A stretch of DNA of 24,869 bases from Pseudomonadota bacterium (GTDB lineage: Bacteria > Myxococcota > Myxococcia > Myxococcales > Anaeromyxobacteraceae). The stretch lies in contig JAEYOU010000062.1 of the NCBI GenBank assembly GCA_023411405.1, positions 1 to 24,869 of the forward strand. The letters run 5' to 3'. Below, one piece after another: positions 6,825 through 14,173 of this stretch. The notes under the pieces were generated by a model, which was given only the letters and a program-made list of their open reading frames with translations, was not told where the DNA came from and ran no database searches. Each line of letters opens with the position of its first letter. Position 1 is the first letter of the stretch. Position numbers and translations under genes: made by a program.

Positions 6825-7433
6825 ATGAAGCGCCTCGTCGCCGTCCTGAGCCTCGCCCTCGCCCCGGTGCTCGCCCTCGCCGAGCCCACCACCTGGGCGA
6901 TCGACCCGTCGCACACGCAGTCGATGTTCACCGTCCGGCACCTCGTGGTCTCGAACGTGCGCGGGCAGTTCGACAAGACCACCGGGACGGTCACGCTGGA
7001 CGACAAGGACATCACGAAGTCGTCCGTCGAGGCGACCATCGACGCGAAGACGGTCAACACGCGCGACGCGAAGCGCGACGAGCACCTCCGCGCCCCGGAC
7101 TTCTTCGACGTCGCCAACCACCCGACCATCACCTTCAAGTCCACCAAGGTCGAGAAGGCCGGCGGGGACAAGCTCAAGGTGACCGGCGATCTCACGATGC
7201 GCGGGGTCACGAAGCCGGTCGTGCTCGACGTCGAGCTCCCGGCCGCCGTCGTGAAGGACCCCTGGGGCAACACGCGGAAGGGGTTCCTCGCGACCACGAA
7301 GCTGAACCGCCAGGACTACGGGCTCAAGTGGAGCAAGGCCGTCGAGGCGGGCCCGGTCGTCGGCGACGAGATCAAGATCGAGCTCGAGGGCGAGCTGATC
7401 CAGCAGGCGCCGAAGACCTCGAGCGCGAAGTAG
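6825..7433 (+). CDS. Periplasmic YceI family lipid-binding protein
   Basis: A 202-residue exported protein. A signal peptide (MKRLVAVLSLALAPVLALA, cleavage likely before EPTTW) precedes one YceI/lipocalin-like domain. Family hallmarks are WAIDPSHTQSMFTVRHLVVSNVRGQF near the mature N-terminus, RDEHLRAPDFFDVANHPTITF in the middle, LTMRGVTKPVVLDVEL, and the NRQDYGLKW segment near the end. YceI proteins bind long isoprenoid or other amphiphilic molecules in a beta-barrel; their physiological role is poorly defined and often linked to stress or isoprenoid quinone metabolism. The start is supported by AAAGGAG at 6811-6817. Probably co-expressed with the arsR gene just upstream. Confidence 0.92.
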   Translation: MKRLVAVLSLALAPVLALAEPTTWAIDPSHTQSMFTVRHLVVSNVRGQFDKTTGTVTLDDKDITKSSVEATIDAKTVNTRDAKRDEHLRAPDFFDVANHPTITFKSTKVEKAGGDKLKVTGDLTMRGVTKPVVLDVELPAAVVKDPWGNTRKGFLATTKLNRQDYGLKWSKAVEAGPVVGDEIKIELEGELIQQAPKTSSAK

Positions 7434-7456
7434 CGCGTCCGTCCGTCCGTCTCGTC

Positions 7457-7485
7457 CGAGCCCGGGTCCGGCCACGCCGGGCTCG
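7457..7485 (+). terminator. Hairpin downstream of yceI
   Basis: CGAGCCCG (7457-7464) and CGGGCTCG (7478-7485) form a perfect 8-bp stem with a 13-base loop, 23 bases after the yceI stop. No T-tract follows. A short run of tandem CCGT units (about 7437-7450) precedes it. It is a plausible transcript end in this GC-rich genome. Confidence 0.45.
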
Positions 7486-7525
7486 GGCTCGCGCGTGTCC
7501 GGGCCCGATCGGCCGCGCGCCGCCG

Positions 7526-7531
7526 TATGAT
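7526..7531 (+). promoter_or_regulatory. Candidate -10 element (TATGAT) for the thioesterase gene
   Basis: TATGAT lies six bases before the ATG at 7538, so a transcript starting the usual distance downstream would begin at or next to the start codon. No ribosome binding site is present between them. The arrangement parallels that upstream of dapF. No convincing -35 box was found. Confidence 0.4.
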
Positions 7532-7537
7532 GCCGCC

Positions 7538-7975
7538 ATGGAAGAGACCCTCGGCCGGTTCCCCCTCACGCTGACGATCCCCGTGCTGTGGGGCGACATG
7601 GACGCGAACCTGCACGTGAACAACGTGGTCTACGCCCGCTGGATCGAGTCGGCGCGGGTCGCGTACTTCGAGCGGATCGGGATGCCCGTGCCACCGGGCA
7701 AGGACGGGGTCGGCCCGATCGTGGCGCGCCTCTGCGTGAACTACCTCCGCGCCCTCACGTACCCGGACACCGTCCGCGTGTCCGCCACGGTCCGCGCCAT
7801 CGGCCGGACCTCGGTGACCCTCGACTACCGGATCCGGAGCGCCGCGCAGGACGCGGACGTCGCGACGGCGGAGGACGTGATCGTCGTGTTCGACTACCGG
7901 GACGGGCGGAAGGTCCCGGTGGACGAGGCGCTCCGGGCCAGGATCTTCGCGCTCGAGGCGCAGGGCGGCGGGTGA
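7538..7975 (+). CDS. Acyl-CoA thioesterase (4-hydroxybenzoyl-CoA thioesterase-like hotdog fold)
   Basis: A 145-residue single-domain hotdog protein. The motif LWGDMDANLHVNNVVYARWIESARV (residues 15-39) is the active-site helix and loop of the YbgC/FadM/4HBT-type thioesterases, with the catalytic Asp in WGDMD and the conserved HVNN. The rest (VNYLRALTYPDTVRVSATV, then IVVFDYRDGRKVPVDEALRARI) gives the central strands and the last helix. Such enzymes cleave acyl-CoA thioesters in the cytosol; chain length or aromatic preference cannot be told. Standalone gene between two likely transcript boundaries. The start was chosen because the protein begins two dozen residues before the strand-1 motif as in the family; there is no ribosome binding site, but a -10-like element suggests leaderless expression. 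Confidence 0.9.
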   Translation: MEETLGRFPLTLTIPVLWGDMDANLHVNNVVYARWIESARVAYFERIGMPVPPGKDGVGPIVARLCVNYLRALTYPDTVRVSATVRAIGRTSVTLDYRIRSAAQDADVATAEDVIVVFDYRDGRKVPVDEALRARIFALEAQGGG

Positions 7976-8050
7976 GCGGCCCGGGGAGCGCCGCGAAGGT
8001 GCGGTAACCCCCCGGTGCCCTCGTCCCCGATCGCCGCGCCCCAGGGGACC

Positions 8051-8082
8051 TCCGGCCTGCGCGCGACGCGTCCGGCCTGCGC
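8051..8082 (+). repeat. Two 12-bp direct repeats upstream of the GH5 gene
   Basis: TCCGGCCTGCGC occurs at 8051-8062 and again at 8071-8082, a 20-bp period (about two helical turns), ending 38 bases before the GH5 start. The phasing suits a regulator bound to one face of DNA, but no regulator is identified. Confidence 0.5.
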
Positions 8083-8120
8083 TGCTACCGTGAGCCGACC
8101 TCGAAGCGCAGGAGGAGCTC

Positions 8121-9299
8121 ATGCGCGAACCACACCCACTCCGCCTCGTCCTCCGCACGCTGCTCGTCGGCTCGGCCCTGCTCGTCGCCGGCTGCGCCTC
8201 GGATGGCGCGCCGCCCGGCGACGGACCGTATCCGCCCTCCGACGGGCTCCTCGATCCCCACGCCCAGGCCGCGGCGCTGGGGCGGGGCGTCAACTTCGGG
8301 AACCTCCTCGACGCGCCGAGCGAGGGCGACTGGTCGGGCGGGCTGGTCATCCAGGAGTCGCACTTCGCGCTCGCCACCGCGGCCGGCTTCGACTCGGTCC
8401 GGCTCCCGGTCAAGTTCTCCGGTCACGCCGGCGCCGGCGCGCCGTACACCATCGACGCCGCGTTCATGGATCGGGTCGCGCAGGTGGTGGGTTGGGGCCT
8501 CGCCCACGACCTCCGGATCGTCGTCACCATGCATCACTACGACGAGATCCACGGCGATCCGGCGCGGCACCGGCGCCGGCTCGCGGCGCTCTGGACGCAG
8601 ATCGCCACCCGGTTCCGCGACGCGCCGGACGGCGTGTACTACGAGCTCCTGAACGAGCCGAACGGCGGACTCACGGACGCGGTCTGGAACGACGTCCTCG
8701 ACGACGCGCTCCGGGCCATCCGCGCCGTCGATCCGCACCACACCGTCGTCGTGGGGTGCAACGACTGGGGCAACCCCGCCGGCCTGGACGGGCTCGTCCT
8801 CCCCGCCGAGGAGACGAACGCGATCGTCACGTTCCACTACTACGCGCCGCACCTCTTCACGTTCCAGGGGAAGGAGTGGATGGGGCCGGACTGGGCCACG
8901 ACCGGCGTCACCTGGCCCGGGCCGCCCCCGGAGCCGATCACGCCGGCGGCGGGCGTCGGCGCGTGGGTGCGGGACTGGATCCAGGCGTACAACGAGGCGC
9001 CGGCGGACTCGAACCCGGCCAGCCTGGCCGTGGTGGAGCGCGAGCTCCGCGCCGCCGCCGCCTGGGGCGAGCGCATGGGCCGGCCGCTCTGGATGAGCGA
9101 GTTCACCGCGCAGGACGGCGCGGACCTCGCCTCGCGGGCCCGGTGGATCTCGGCGGTGCGGACCGAGCTCGAGCTCCTGGGCATCCCCTGGTCGTTCTGG
9201 ACGCTCTGCTCCGACCCGGGGACGCGGCTCTACGAGTCATGCGAGGGTGCGTCGACGCCGGAGCTCGCCGCCGCGCTCGGGTTCGGCGGCCGCGAGTAG
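8121..9299 (+). CDS. Glycoside hydrolase family 5 lipoprotein (cellulase-like)
   Basis: A 392-residue secreted glycosidase. The N-terminal signal ends in the lipobox LLVAGC, with Cys25 as the lipidation site, so the enzyme is probably anchored to a membrane surface. A short Pro/Gly linker leads into a GH5 TIM barrel starting RGVNFGN. Further landmarks are GFDSVRLPVKF, IVVTMHHYDEIHG, the acid/base Glu179 in YELLNEPNG, FHYYAPHLFTFQG, the nucleophile Glu327 in WMSEFTAQD, and IPWSFWTLCSD near the end. Family members hydrolyse beta-1,4-glucans, mannans or related polysaccharides; specificity cannot be assigned. No carbohydrate-binding module is seen. AGGAGG lies five bases before the ATG. No other polysaccharide genes are nearby, so it looks like a lone exported hydrolase. 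Confidence 0.9.
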   Translation: MREPHPLRLVLRTLLVGSALLVAGCASDGAPPGDGPYPPSDGLLDPHAQAAALGRGVNFGNLLDAPSEGDWSGGLVIQESHFALATAAGFDSVRLPVKFSGHAGAGAPYTIDAAFMDRVAQVVGWGLAHDLRIVVTMHHYDEIHGDPARHRRRLAALWTQIATRFRDAPDGVYYELLNEPNGGLTDAVWNDVLDDALRAIRAVDPHHTVVVGCNDWGNPAGLDGLVLPAEETNAIVTFHYYAPHLFTFQGKEWMGPDWATTGVTWPGPPPEPITPAAGVGAWVRDWIQAYNEAPADSNPASLAVVERELRAAAAWGERMGRPLWMSEFTAQDGADLASRARWISAVRTELELLGIPWSFWTLCSDPGTRLYESCEGASTPELAAALGFGGRE

Positions 9300-9416
9300 G
9301 CGCGCTCCACGGCGGTCGAGGCGCGGACTGCCGACCGCGTCGCGTCCCATTGCGCCCATCGATGAGCGCCCGGGCGGGCGGTGACGGAGGGCACGCCTCT
9401 TGCTCCGGGGGCGGTC

Positions 9417-9716
9417 ATGGACGACGTCTCCGGCGGCGCCCCGGCCGCGCCCGACCTCCCCCGCGAGCGGCTGCTCGCCGCCGGCCCGCGCGCCCTCTCC
9501 GACGCGGAGCTCCTCGCGCTCGTGCGCCACGTCGCCTGGGCGGAGCGCGAGTGCTTCCACGTGATCCTGCTCGACGTCCGGGGGCGGCTCCTGCGCGCGG
9601 TGCAGATCGCAGAGGGCTCGCTCACGCAGTGCCCGGTCTCGCCGCGCGACGCGCTCCGGCCGGCGGTGCGGGAGGGGGCGCACGGGGTCGTGTTCGTGCA
9701 CAACCACCCGAGCGGC
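9417..9716 (+). pseudogene. Decayed radC copy with internal and 3' deletions
   Basis: The frame starts like RadC (RERLLAAGPRALSDAELLALV). It then jumps straight to the N-terminal part of the JAMM domain (RHVAWAERECFHVILLDVRGRLL), skipping about 80 residues that include the helix-hairpin-helix present in the intact copy next door. It continues through AEGSLTQCPVSPRDALR and GVVFVHNHPSG. Homology ends abruptly at 9716, before the rest of the zinc motif and the last strands; the frame runs on as unrelated residues to 9827. The overlapping part is strongly similar in DNA to the intact gene, so this is a related duplicate or independently arrived relative that has lost function. It has no obvious ribosome binding site. 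Confidence 0.8.
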
Positions 9717-9743
9717 GTTATGCGGACTCTCGCGTTATGCGGA
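9715..9743. repeat. 12-bp direct repeat at the radC remnant breakpoint
   Basis: GCGTTATGCGGA is present at 9715-9726 and 9732-9743, separated by CTCTC. The first copy begins exactly where radC homology is lost. Such a repeat could mark a recombination or deletion junction. Confidence 0.6.
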
Positions 9744-9823
9744 GCGGTCCGCGGTTCCGGGCGCGGGCGTGAGATCCGGCCCCCGTTCGGTGCGCATAGT
9801 CCTGCCGCTGCCGAGGTCGCGTC

Positions 9824-10546
9824 ATGAGCCGGCGGCCGGCTCTTTCGTGCCACGAGCGGATGGAGCAGCTCGGCCTCCGCGCGCTCACCGATGTGGAGCT
9901 GCTCACGATCCTGCTCGGGCCTACGGCAGGCTTGAACTCGACGCGAGACGCCGCGCAGCGGCTTCTCGACGCGGTCCCGCTGTCGCAGCTCGCCTGGGCG
10001 TCGGCGGACGAGATCCGCCAGCATCCGGGCATTGGGCCGGCGCGTGCCGCCGCGATCGCCGCCGCCTTCGAACTCGGGCGCCGGGGAGCGTGGGCGCCGC
10101 CAAAGCGTGGCGAGCGCGTGCTCGACCCTGGGCGCGTGTACGAGCTGATGCGGCCGCTCGCCCACGCGGAGCGCGAGGAGTTCCACACCGTGCTCCTCGA
10201 TGTGCGGGGGCGCCTCATCAAGACGGTGAAGATCGCGGAGGGCTCCCTCACGCAGTGCCCGGTCTCGCCGCGGGACGCGCTCCGCGAGCCGGTCCGGATC
10301 GGCGCCCACGGGGTCGTCTTCGTCCACAACCACCCCAGCAGCGGCGACCCGAGCCCGAGTGCGGACGACGCCGATCTCACGGATCGGCTGCGGGCCGCCG
10401 CGGACCTCGTTGGCGTGCTGGCGCGGGACCACGTCATCGTCGCGGCGAGCGGGTACTACTCGTTCGTCGAGGCCGGGCGCTGGCGGAGGCGATCGTCCTC
10501 TAGCTCGGACAGGTCGGCCTCCGACGCACCGATGTCGCGAAGCTGA
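9824..10546 (+). CDS. radC: RadC family JAMM/MPN protein
   Basis: A 240-residue RadC-type protein. Order: N-terminal RMEQLGLRALTDVELLTILLG, helix-hairpin-helix around residues 64-86 (IRQHPGIGPARAAAIAAAFE), then a JAMM/MPN metalloprotease-like domain from about residue 115 (EEFHTVLLDVRGRLI to DHVIVAASGYYSF). The zinc-binding motif reads HNHPSSGDPSPSADD with His168, His170, Ser179 and Asp182. It has one more Ser than the usual HNHPSGDPxPS spacing, from a duplicated AGC codon. The conserved end is near residue 223; the Ser/Arg-rich tail after it overlaps the adjacent recombinase remnant and is probably non-native. RadC function is unresolved; despite old claims it is not clearly a repair enzyme, and many copies ride on mobile elements, as the neighbours here suggest. 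Confidence 0.85.
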   Translation: MSRRPALSCHERMEQLGLRALTDVELLTILLGPTAGLNSTRDAAQRLLDAVPLSQLAWASADEIRQHPGIGPARAAAIAAAFELGRRGAWAPPKRGERVLDPGRVYELMRPLAHAEREEFHTVLLDVRGRLIKTVKIAEGSLTQCPVSPRDALREPVRIGAHGVVFVHNHPSSGDPSPSADDADLTDRLRAAADLVGVLARDHVIVAASGYYSFVEAGRWRRRSSSSSDRSASDAPMSRS

Positions 10547-10602
10547 CGATCCACGACCTCGACGGAAGGGCTGGCATCCTCAGGGTCCAGCTGGCGCTAT
10601 GA
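10504..10602 (+). pseudogene. Fragment of a tyrosine recombinase (catalytic Arg region)
   Basis: Between a TAG at 10501 and a TGA at 10600, one frame reads GLRRTDVAKLTIHDLDGRAG followed by ILRVQ. This matches the TGLRxxEVxxLxxxDLD block that carries the first catalytic arginine of XerC/D-type recombinases. Only about 32 residues remain. It overlaps the non-conserved radC tail in another frame. Confidence 0.6.
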
Positions 10603-10603
10603 A

Positions 10604-11165
10604 GCGGTGCGACGCTTCCCGACGGTCGCCGCGTGCACCCGGCGCGACACCGTGGTTCCACCTACCGGCTATCTCGGACGGCCGTTCGGGAGGAGGCGGC
10701 CGCACATCTACGCCGGTGCGGAGATCACGGCCCTCCTCGCCGCGACGAGCACGCGAACGCCCACGGGGGCCTGCGGCCATGGACTTTCCGGACGCTCTTC
10801 GGCCTCCTCCGGCGCCGCGCGCGGCGGTGTTCTTCCTGACCGAGACGCGCGGCACCCGGCTCCAGTACCAGTACGTCAACAGGGCGTTCTGCAAGCTACG
10901 GCGCGCGCTGAGGTGGAGCCAGCGCCCGCTCCCGACCGTGCACGATCTTCGCCACTCCTTCGCCGTCCGGAAGTTCGTCGAGTGGATCAAGGCCGGGAAA
11001 GATGTGGACGCCGAGACCCCAGCGCTCAGCGCGTACATGGGCCACAAGACGCCCGAGAGCACGTACTGGTATCTGTCCGCCGTCCCCGAGCTGCTGTACT
11101 TCATCACCGGCCACACCGAGCGCGCACGTCGCGCGCTCTCGCTCCTCAAGGCGTCGGCGCCTGCT
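10604..11165 (+). pseudogene. Frameshifted, deleted tyrosine recombinase/integrase
   Basis: Pieces of one recombinase lie in all three forward frames in order. Frame one gives VVPPTGYLGRPF and RPHIYAGAEITALLAATS (core-binding domain). Frame two gives GGLRPWTFRTLFGLLRR near 10765-10815. Frame three gives FFLTETRGTRLQYQYVNRAF, then the catalytic RxxH box VHDLRHSFAVRKF, then AYMGHKTPESTYWYLSAVPEL with the final His and Tyr nucleophile. The segment between GLLRR and FFLTE, where the first catalytic Arg belongs, is missing. The type resembles integrases encoded as consecutive recombinase genes on Tn554-like elements; the 10504 fragment could be the neighbour in such a set. The 3' end overlaps the convergent usp gene by about 20 bases. 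Confidence 0.8.
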
Positions 11166-12048
11166 GAGGTGGCACGACAAGTACGTCGCACGACACCGCG
11201 CGCAGCAAATCCCCCGCGACCGTCCCGAGGAACGCCTGCGCAAGGGCGGACCGCCCGCGCGTCCCGACCACCAGCAGATCCGCACGACGCTTCGCGAGCG
11301 TCCTTGGGATGACCTCCCTGGGAGACCCCACCCGGACGACGGGTGACCACGCCACATCCTCGCCCTTCGCCAGGCGATGGCAGATGGCCAACAGGTGCGC
11401 GATGCGCCCTATCGCCGCCTCCCGGCTCAGTCGGCGGCACTCCCTCGCCTGCTCGGCCGTCGGGTTCCAGGCGTCGAGCAGATCAGTCGAGCCGTCGTAC
11501 ACGTGCACGAGGGAGAGCTGCGGACGCGGAGGCGGGAAGAGCCGCAGCACGACCCCCAGCGCCTGTGGGGCCGCATCGTCCAGGTCCAGCGCGAGCAGGG
11601 GGCGGCGGTAGCGGGCGCGCGCCGGGTTGCGTACAGCCAGCACGGGGAGCTGGGATCCTCGGATGACGCGCTCCGCGGTCGAGCCGAGAAACGTGTCGCG
11701 CAGCGCGCGGGCGCCGCCGCGCCCCAGGACGACCAGGTCCGCGCGCGCGGCGCGCGCCTGCTTCGAGATCTCCTTCGCGGCGGAGCCCGTCGTCACGAGG
11801 CTCCGGAGCTGAACCTTCTCTCCCAGCGACGGCGCGATCTCCGCGGCCGTCGTCTCGAGGGTCTCCCGTGCGACCTCCTCGGCTCCCTGTCTCAGCGTCG
11901 TCCGTCGCAGCCGCGGAAGGACGTGCAGCAGCGTCAGGCGCGCATCGTCGGCGAGGGGCAGCAGCGCGGCGCGCGCGGCGACCCGCGCCGACATGGGCGA
12001 GAGGTCCAGCGCCACGAGCACCGAGCGGAGCACTGGACTCTTTACCAT
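11146..12048 (-). CDS. Universal stress protein with two UspA domains
   Basis: A 300-residue cytosolic tandem UspA protein. Domain 1 (residues about 7-145) starts SVLVALDLSPMS and ends with the ATP-binding signature GRGGARALRDTFLGSTAE followed by LPVLAV. Domain 2 (about 148-296) starts RPLLALDLDD and ends with GTRGRSALAQAFLGTVAG and CDVLVVP. Both keep the G-x2-G-x9-G-S/T pattern, so nucleotide binding is likely. These proteins respond to starvation, oxygen or redox stress and often sit beside ion transporters, as here. The start MVKSPVLRSVLVALD fits the family. The gene overlaps the end of the recombinase remnant, which suggests the remnant was truncated at or inserted near its 3' end. No clear ribosome binding site. 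Confidence 0.9.
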   Translation of the reverse strand: MVKSPVLRSVLVALDLSPMSARVAARAALLPLADDARLTLLHVLPRLRRTTLRQGAEEVARETLETTAAEIAPSLGEKVQLRSLVTTGSAAKEISKQARAARADLVVLGRGGARALRDTFLGSTAERVIRGSQLPVLAVRNPARARYRRPLLALDLDDAAPQALGVVLRLFPPPRPQLSLVHVYDGSTDLLDAWNPTAEQARECRRLSREAAIGRIAHLLAICHRLAKGEDVAWSPVVRVGSPREVIPRTLAKRRADLLVVGTRGRSALAQAFLGTVAGDLLRAVSCDVLVVPPQQAPTP

Positions 12049-12366
12049 GTCTCATGCGGGCGTCCCCCGCCGAAACTTGGGGCATCTTCGACGCGCCGGA
12101 GACGCGGCGTTGCACCTCGCCGCGATCCATCGCCACGACGGCTCGCCGATCTCACAGGCGGGGGTCAACGCGGGTGCGACAGCGCAGCGCACGCCCCAAG
12201 AACAGAATGGTGCCGATGAGATTCCGTCATTTTCAAGGTCGCCTCGGGGGGCGACATTGAGGCGAGGCTCTCAGTGACGCGCGAACGCAGAGCACCGGCG
12301 CGCCCGGACGTCGCGTCGCGGCGGCCAGCCGCGAGCGCCCCTCCGGCGGTGCGGGAGGGAGACCGC
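12049..12366. other. Gap between divergent usp and the ATPase remnant
   Basis: About 318 bases with no recognisable gene, RNA or strong repeat. It presumably holds the usp promoter on the minus strand and the former ATPase promoter on the plus strand, but no convincing -10/-35 or sigma-54 type element could be picked out. A GTG at 12274 opens the ATPase frame earlier, but its extra residues are low-complexity Arg/Pro/Ala. Confidence 0.4.
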
Positions 12367-14108
12367 GTGGCTCCGGTCTCGACGAGGTGGCACGCGCTCG
12401 ACCCTGCGAAGGCGCTCACGGAGCTCGCGTCCACCTCCACGGGCCTGACGCCGGAGGAGGCGGCGCGGCGCCTCGCGCGGCACGGACCGAACGAGGTCGC
12501 GGCGGCGAAGCACGTCGGCGCGCTGTCGCTGCTCGCCGAGCAGTTCAAGAACGTACTCGTCGTCGTCATGCTCGTCGCCATCGGGCTCTCGGCGTTCCTC
12601 GGGCACGGGGTCGAGGCTGTCGCGATCGGCATCATCGTCCTGTTCGCGGTCGGGCTCGGGTTCGTGCAGGAGGACCGGGCGGAGCACGCGCTCGAGGCGC
12701 TGCGCCGCATGGCGGCGCCCGAGGCTACGGTGGTGCGCGATGGGGGGGAGCGGAGGATCCCGGCGCGCGAGTTGGTGCCAGGCGACGTCCTCGGCCTCCA
12801 CGCGGGCGACAAGGTCGCCGCGGACGGCCGCCTGCTCGAGGCGGTGAACCTCCAGGTGGATGAGGCGCCGCTCACCGGCGGGTCCGTTCCGGTCCCGAAG
12901 CACTTGGAGGCGCTCCCGGACGAGGACCTCCCGGTCGGCGACCGAATCGACATGGTCCACGGGGGCACCAGCGTCACGTACGGCCGCGGCCGAGCCGTAA
13001 TGATCGCCACCGGTCACGCGACCGAGTTCGGGCGCATCGCGAAGCTCCTCGAGAGCGTCCAGGTGGCGAGGACGCCGCTCCCGAGGCGCAGGAGGCGCAC
13101 GCGGCCGCGGCGCTGGCCTCGGACGCGCACCTCGACTTCACGCCGAACGAGGGGTGGCGCGTGCGCGGCGACCCGACGGAGGGAGCGCTCCTCGTGGCCG
13201 CTAGGAAGGCGGGTCTCGACAAGGCGTCGCTCGACGAGCGCTTCCCGAGGGTGGACGAGGTCCCGTTCACCTCCGAGGCCAAGCGAATGACGACGCTCCA
13301 CCGTATTCCCGACGGCACGGTGGCGTACGTAAAGGGAGCGCCGGAGGTGGTGCTCCCCGCCTGCTCGCGCGTGGTCGCGGCCGGAGGCGAGCGGGAGCTC
13401 GACGCGTCCGAGCGCGAGCGCCTCTCGGGAATCGTCGAGGCCATGGGGAGTGAGGCGCTCCGCGTCCTCGCGGTGGCTCGGATGAAGACGGACGCGGTAG
13501 CCGCGGCCGAGCGCGACCTGACGCTCGTTGGCCTCGTCGGGACGATCGATCCGCCGCGCCCCGAGGCCCGGGGGGCGGTGAAGCGCTGCGCCGAGGCGGG
13601 CGTGAACGTGGTCATGATCACCGGCGACCACCCGCTCACGGCGCGCGCCATCGCGACCGAGCTCGGCCTCGCCCGCGGCGAGGTGGTCGCCGGGCCCGAG
13701 CTCGCGCGCATGTCCGAGGCCGAGCTCGAAAGCCGCGCGCCCGACATCGCCGTGTACGCGCGCGTGTCTCCAGCGGACAAGCTGCGCATCGTCACCGCCC
13801 ACCAGAAGCACGGGCACGTCGTGGCGATGACCGGCGACGGCGTGAACGACGCGCCGGCACTCAAGAAGGCGGACATCGGCATCGCCATGGGGGTGACCGG
13901 GACGGACGTCAGCAAGGAGGCCGCGGGGATGACGCTGACGGACGACGACTTCGCCTCGATCCCGTTCGGCACGTCTTCCCTGCCCGCCGTCGACTGGGTC
14001 ATCGTGGGGCTCGCCGCGCTGACGGTCGTGCCGGTGCTCGAGGCGGCGAAGGTGCTCGTCCGGCGAGGCGCGCGCGGGGGCGCGCAACTCCAGGGAAGCG
14101 AGGTCTGA
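12367..14108 (+). pseudogene. Cation-transporting P-type ATPase (P2 type) with two large deletions
   Basis: The N-terminal part (VSTRWHALDPAKAL, LTPEEAARRLARHGPNEV, two membrane helices, actuator domain with LVPGDVLGLHAGDKVAADGR and DEAPLTGGSVPV) stops at TPL near 13080. The frame then shifts and resumes in the nucleotide-binding domain (RGDPTEGALLVAARKAGLD, VKGAPEVVLPAC). Helices 3-4 and the DKTGT phosphorylation motif are gone. The phosphorylation domain end is intact (VVMITGDHPLTARAIA, AMTGDGVNDAPALKKADIG). After MTLTDDDFASI the sequence jumps in frame to a last helix (LPAVDWVIVGLAALTVVPVLEAAKVL), so about five more helices are missing. The actuator motif is also TGGS instead of TGES. GTG 12367 with GGGAGGGAG upstream is the preferred start. 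It cannot be a working pump. Confidence 0.85.
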
Positions 14109-14173
14109 CCGGCCGGGAGGCTCGTCGTGCAGAAGCAGCTCCATTCCATCTCGCGGCTCCGCTACGGTGCATC

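Noticed and set aside
9715..9743. Integron attC/attI core site (GTTRRRY) in the repeated GTTATGC
   Set aside because: GTTATGC does not satisfy the RRR positions, there is no attC-like hairpin, and no integron integrase was seen.
12049..12366. Sigma-54 or FNR-type site upstream of usp or the ATPase
   Set aside because: No TGGCAC-N5-TTGC or TTGAT-N4-ATCAA pattern could be found in the gap.
13161..14108. Independent HAD-family phosphatase gene
   Set aside because: It starts inside ATPase nucleotide-binding sequence, lacks the DxDxT nucleophile motif, and continues a P-type ATPase remnant; expression as a separate protein is only a possibility.
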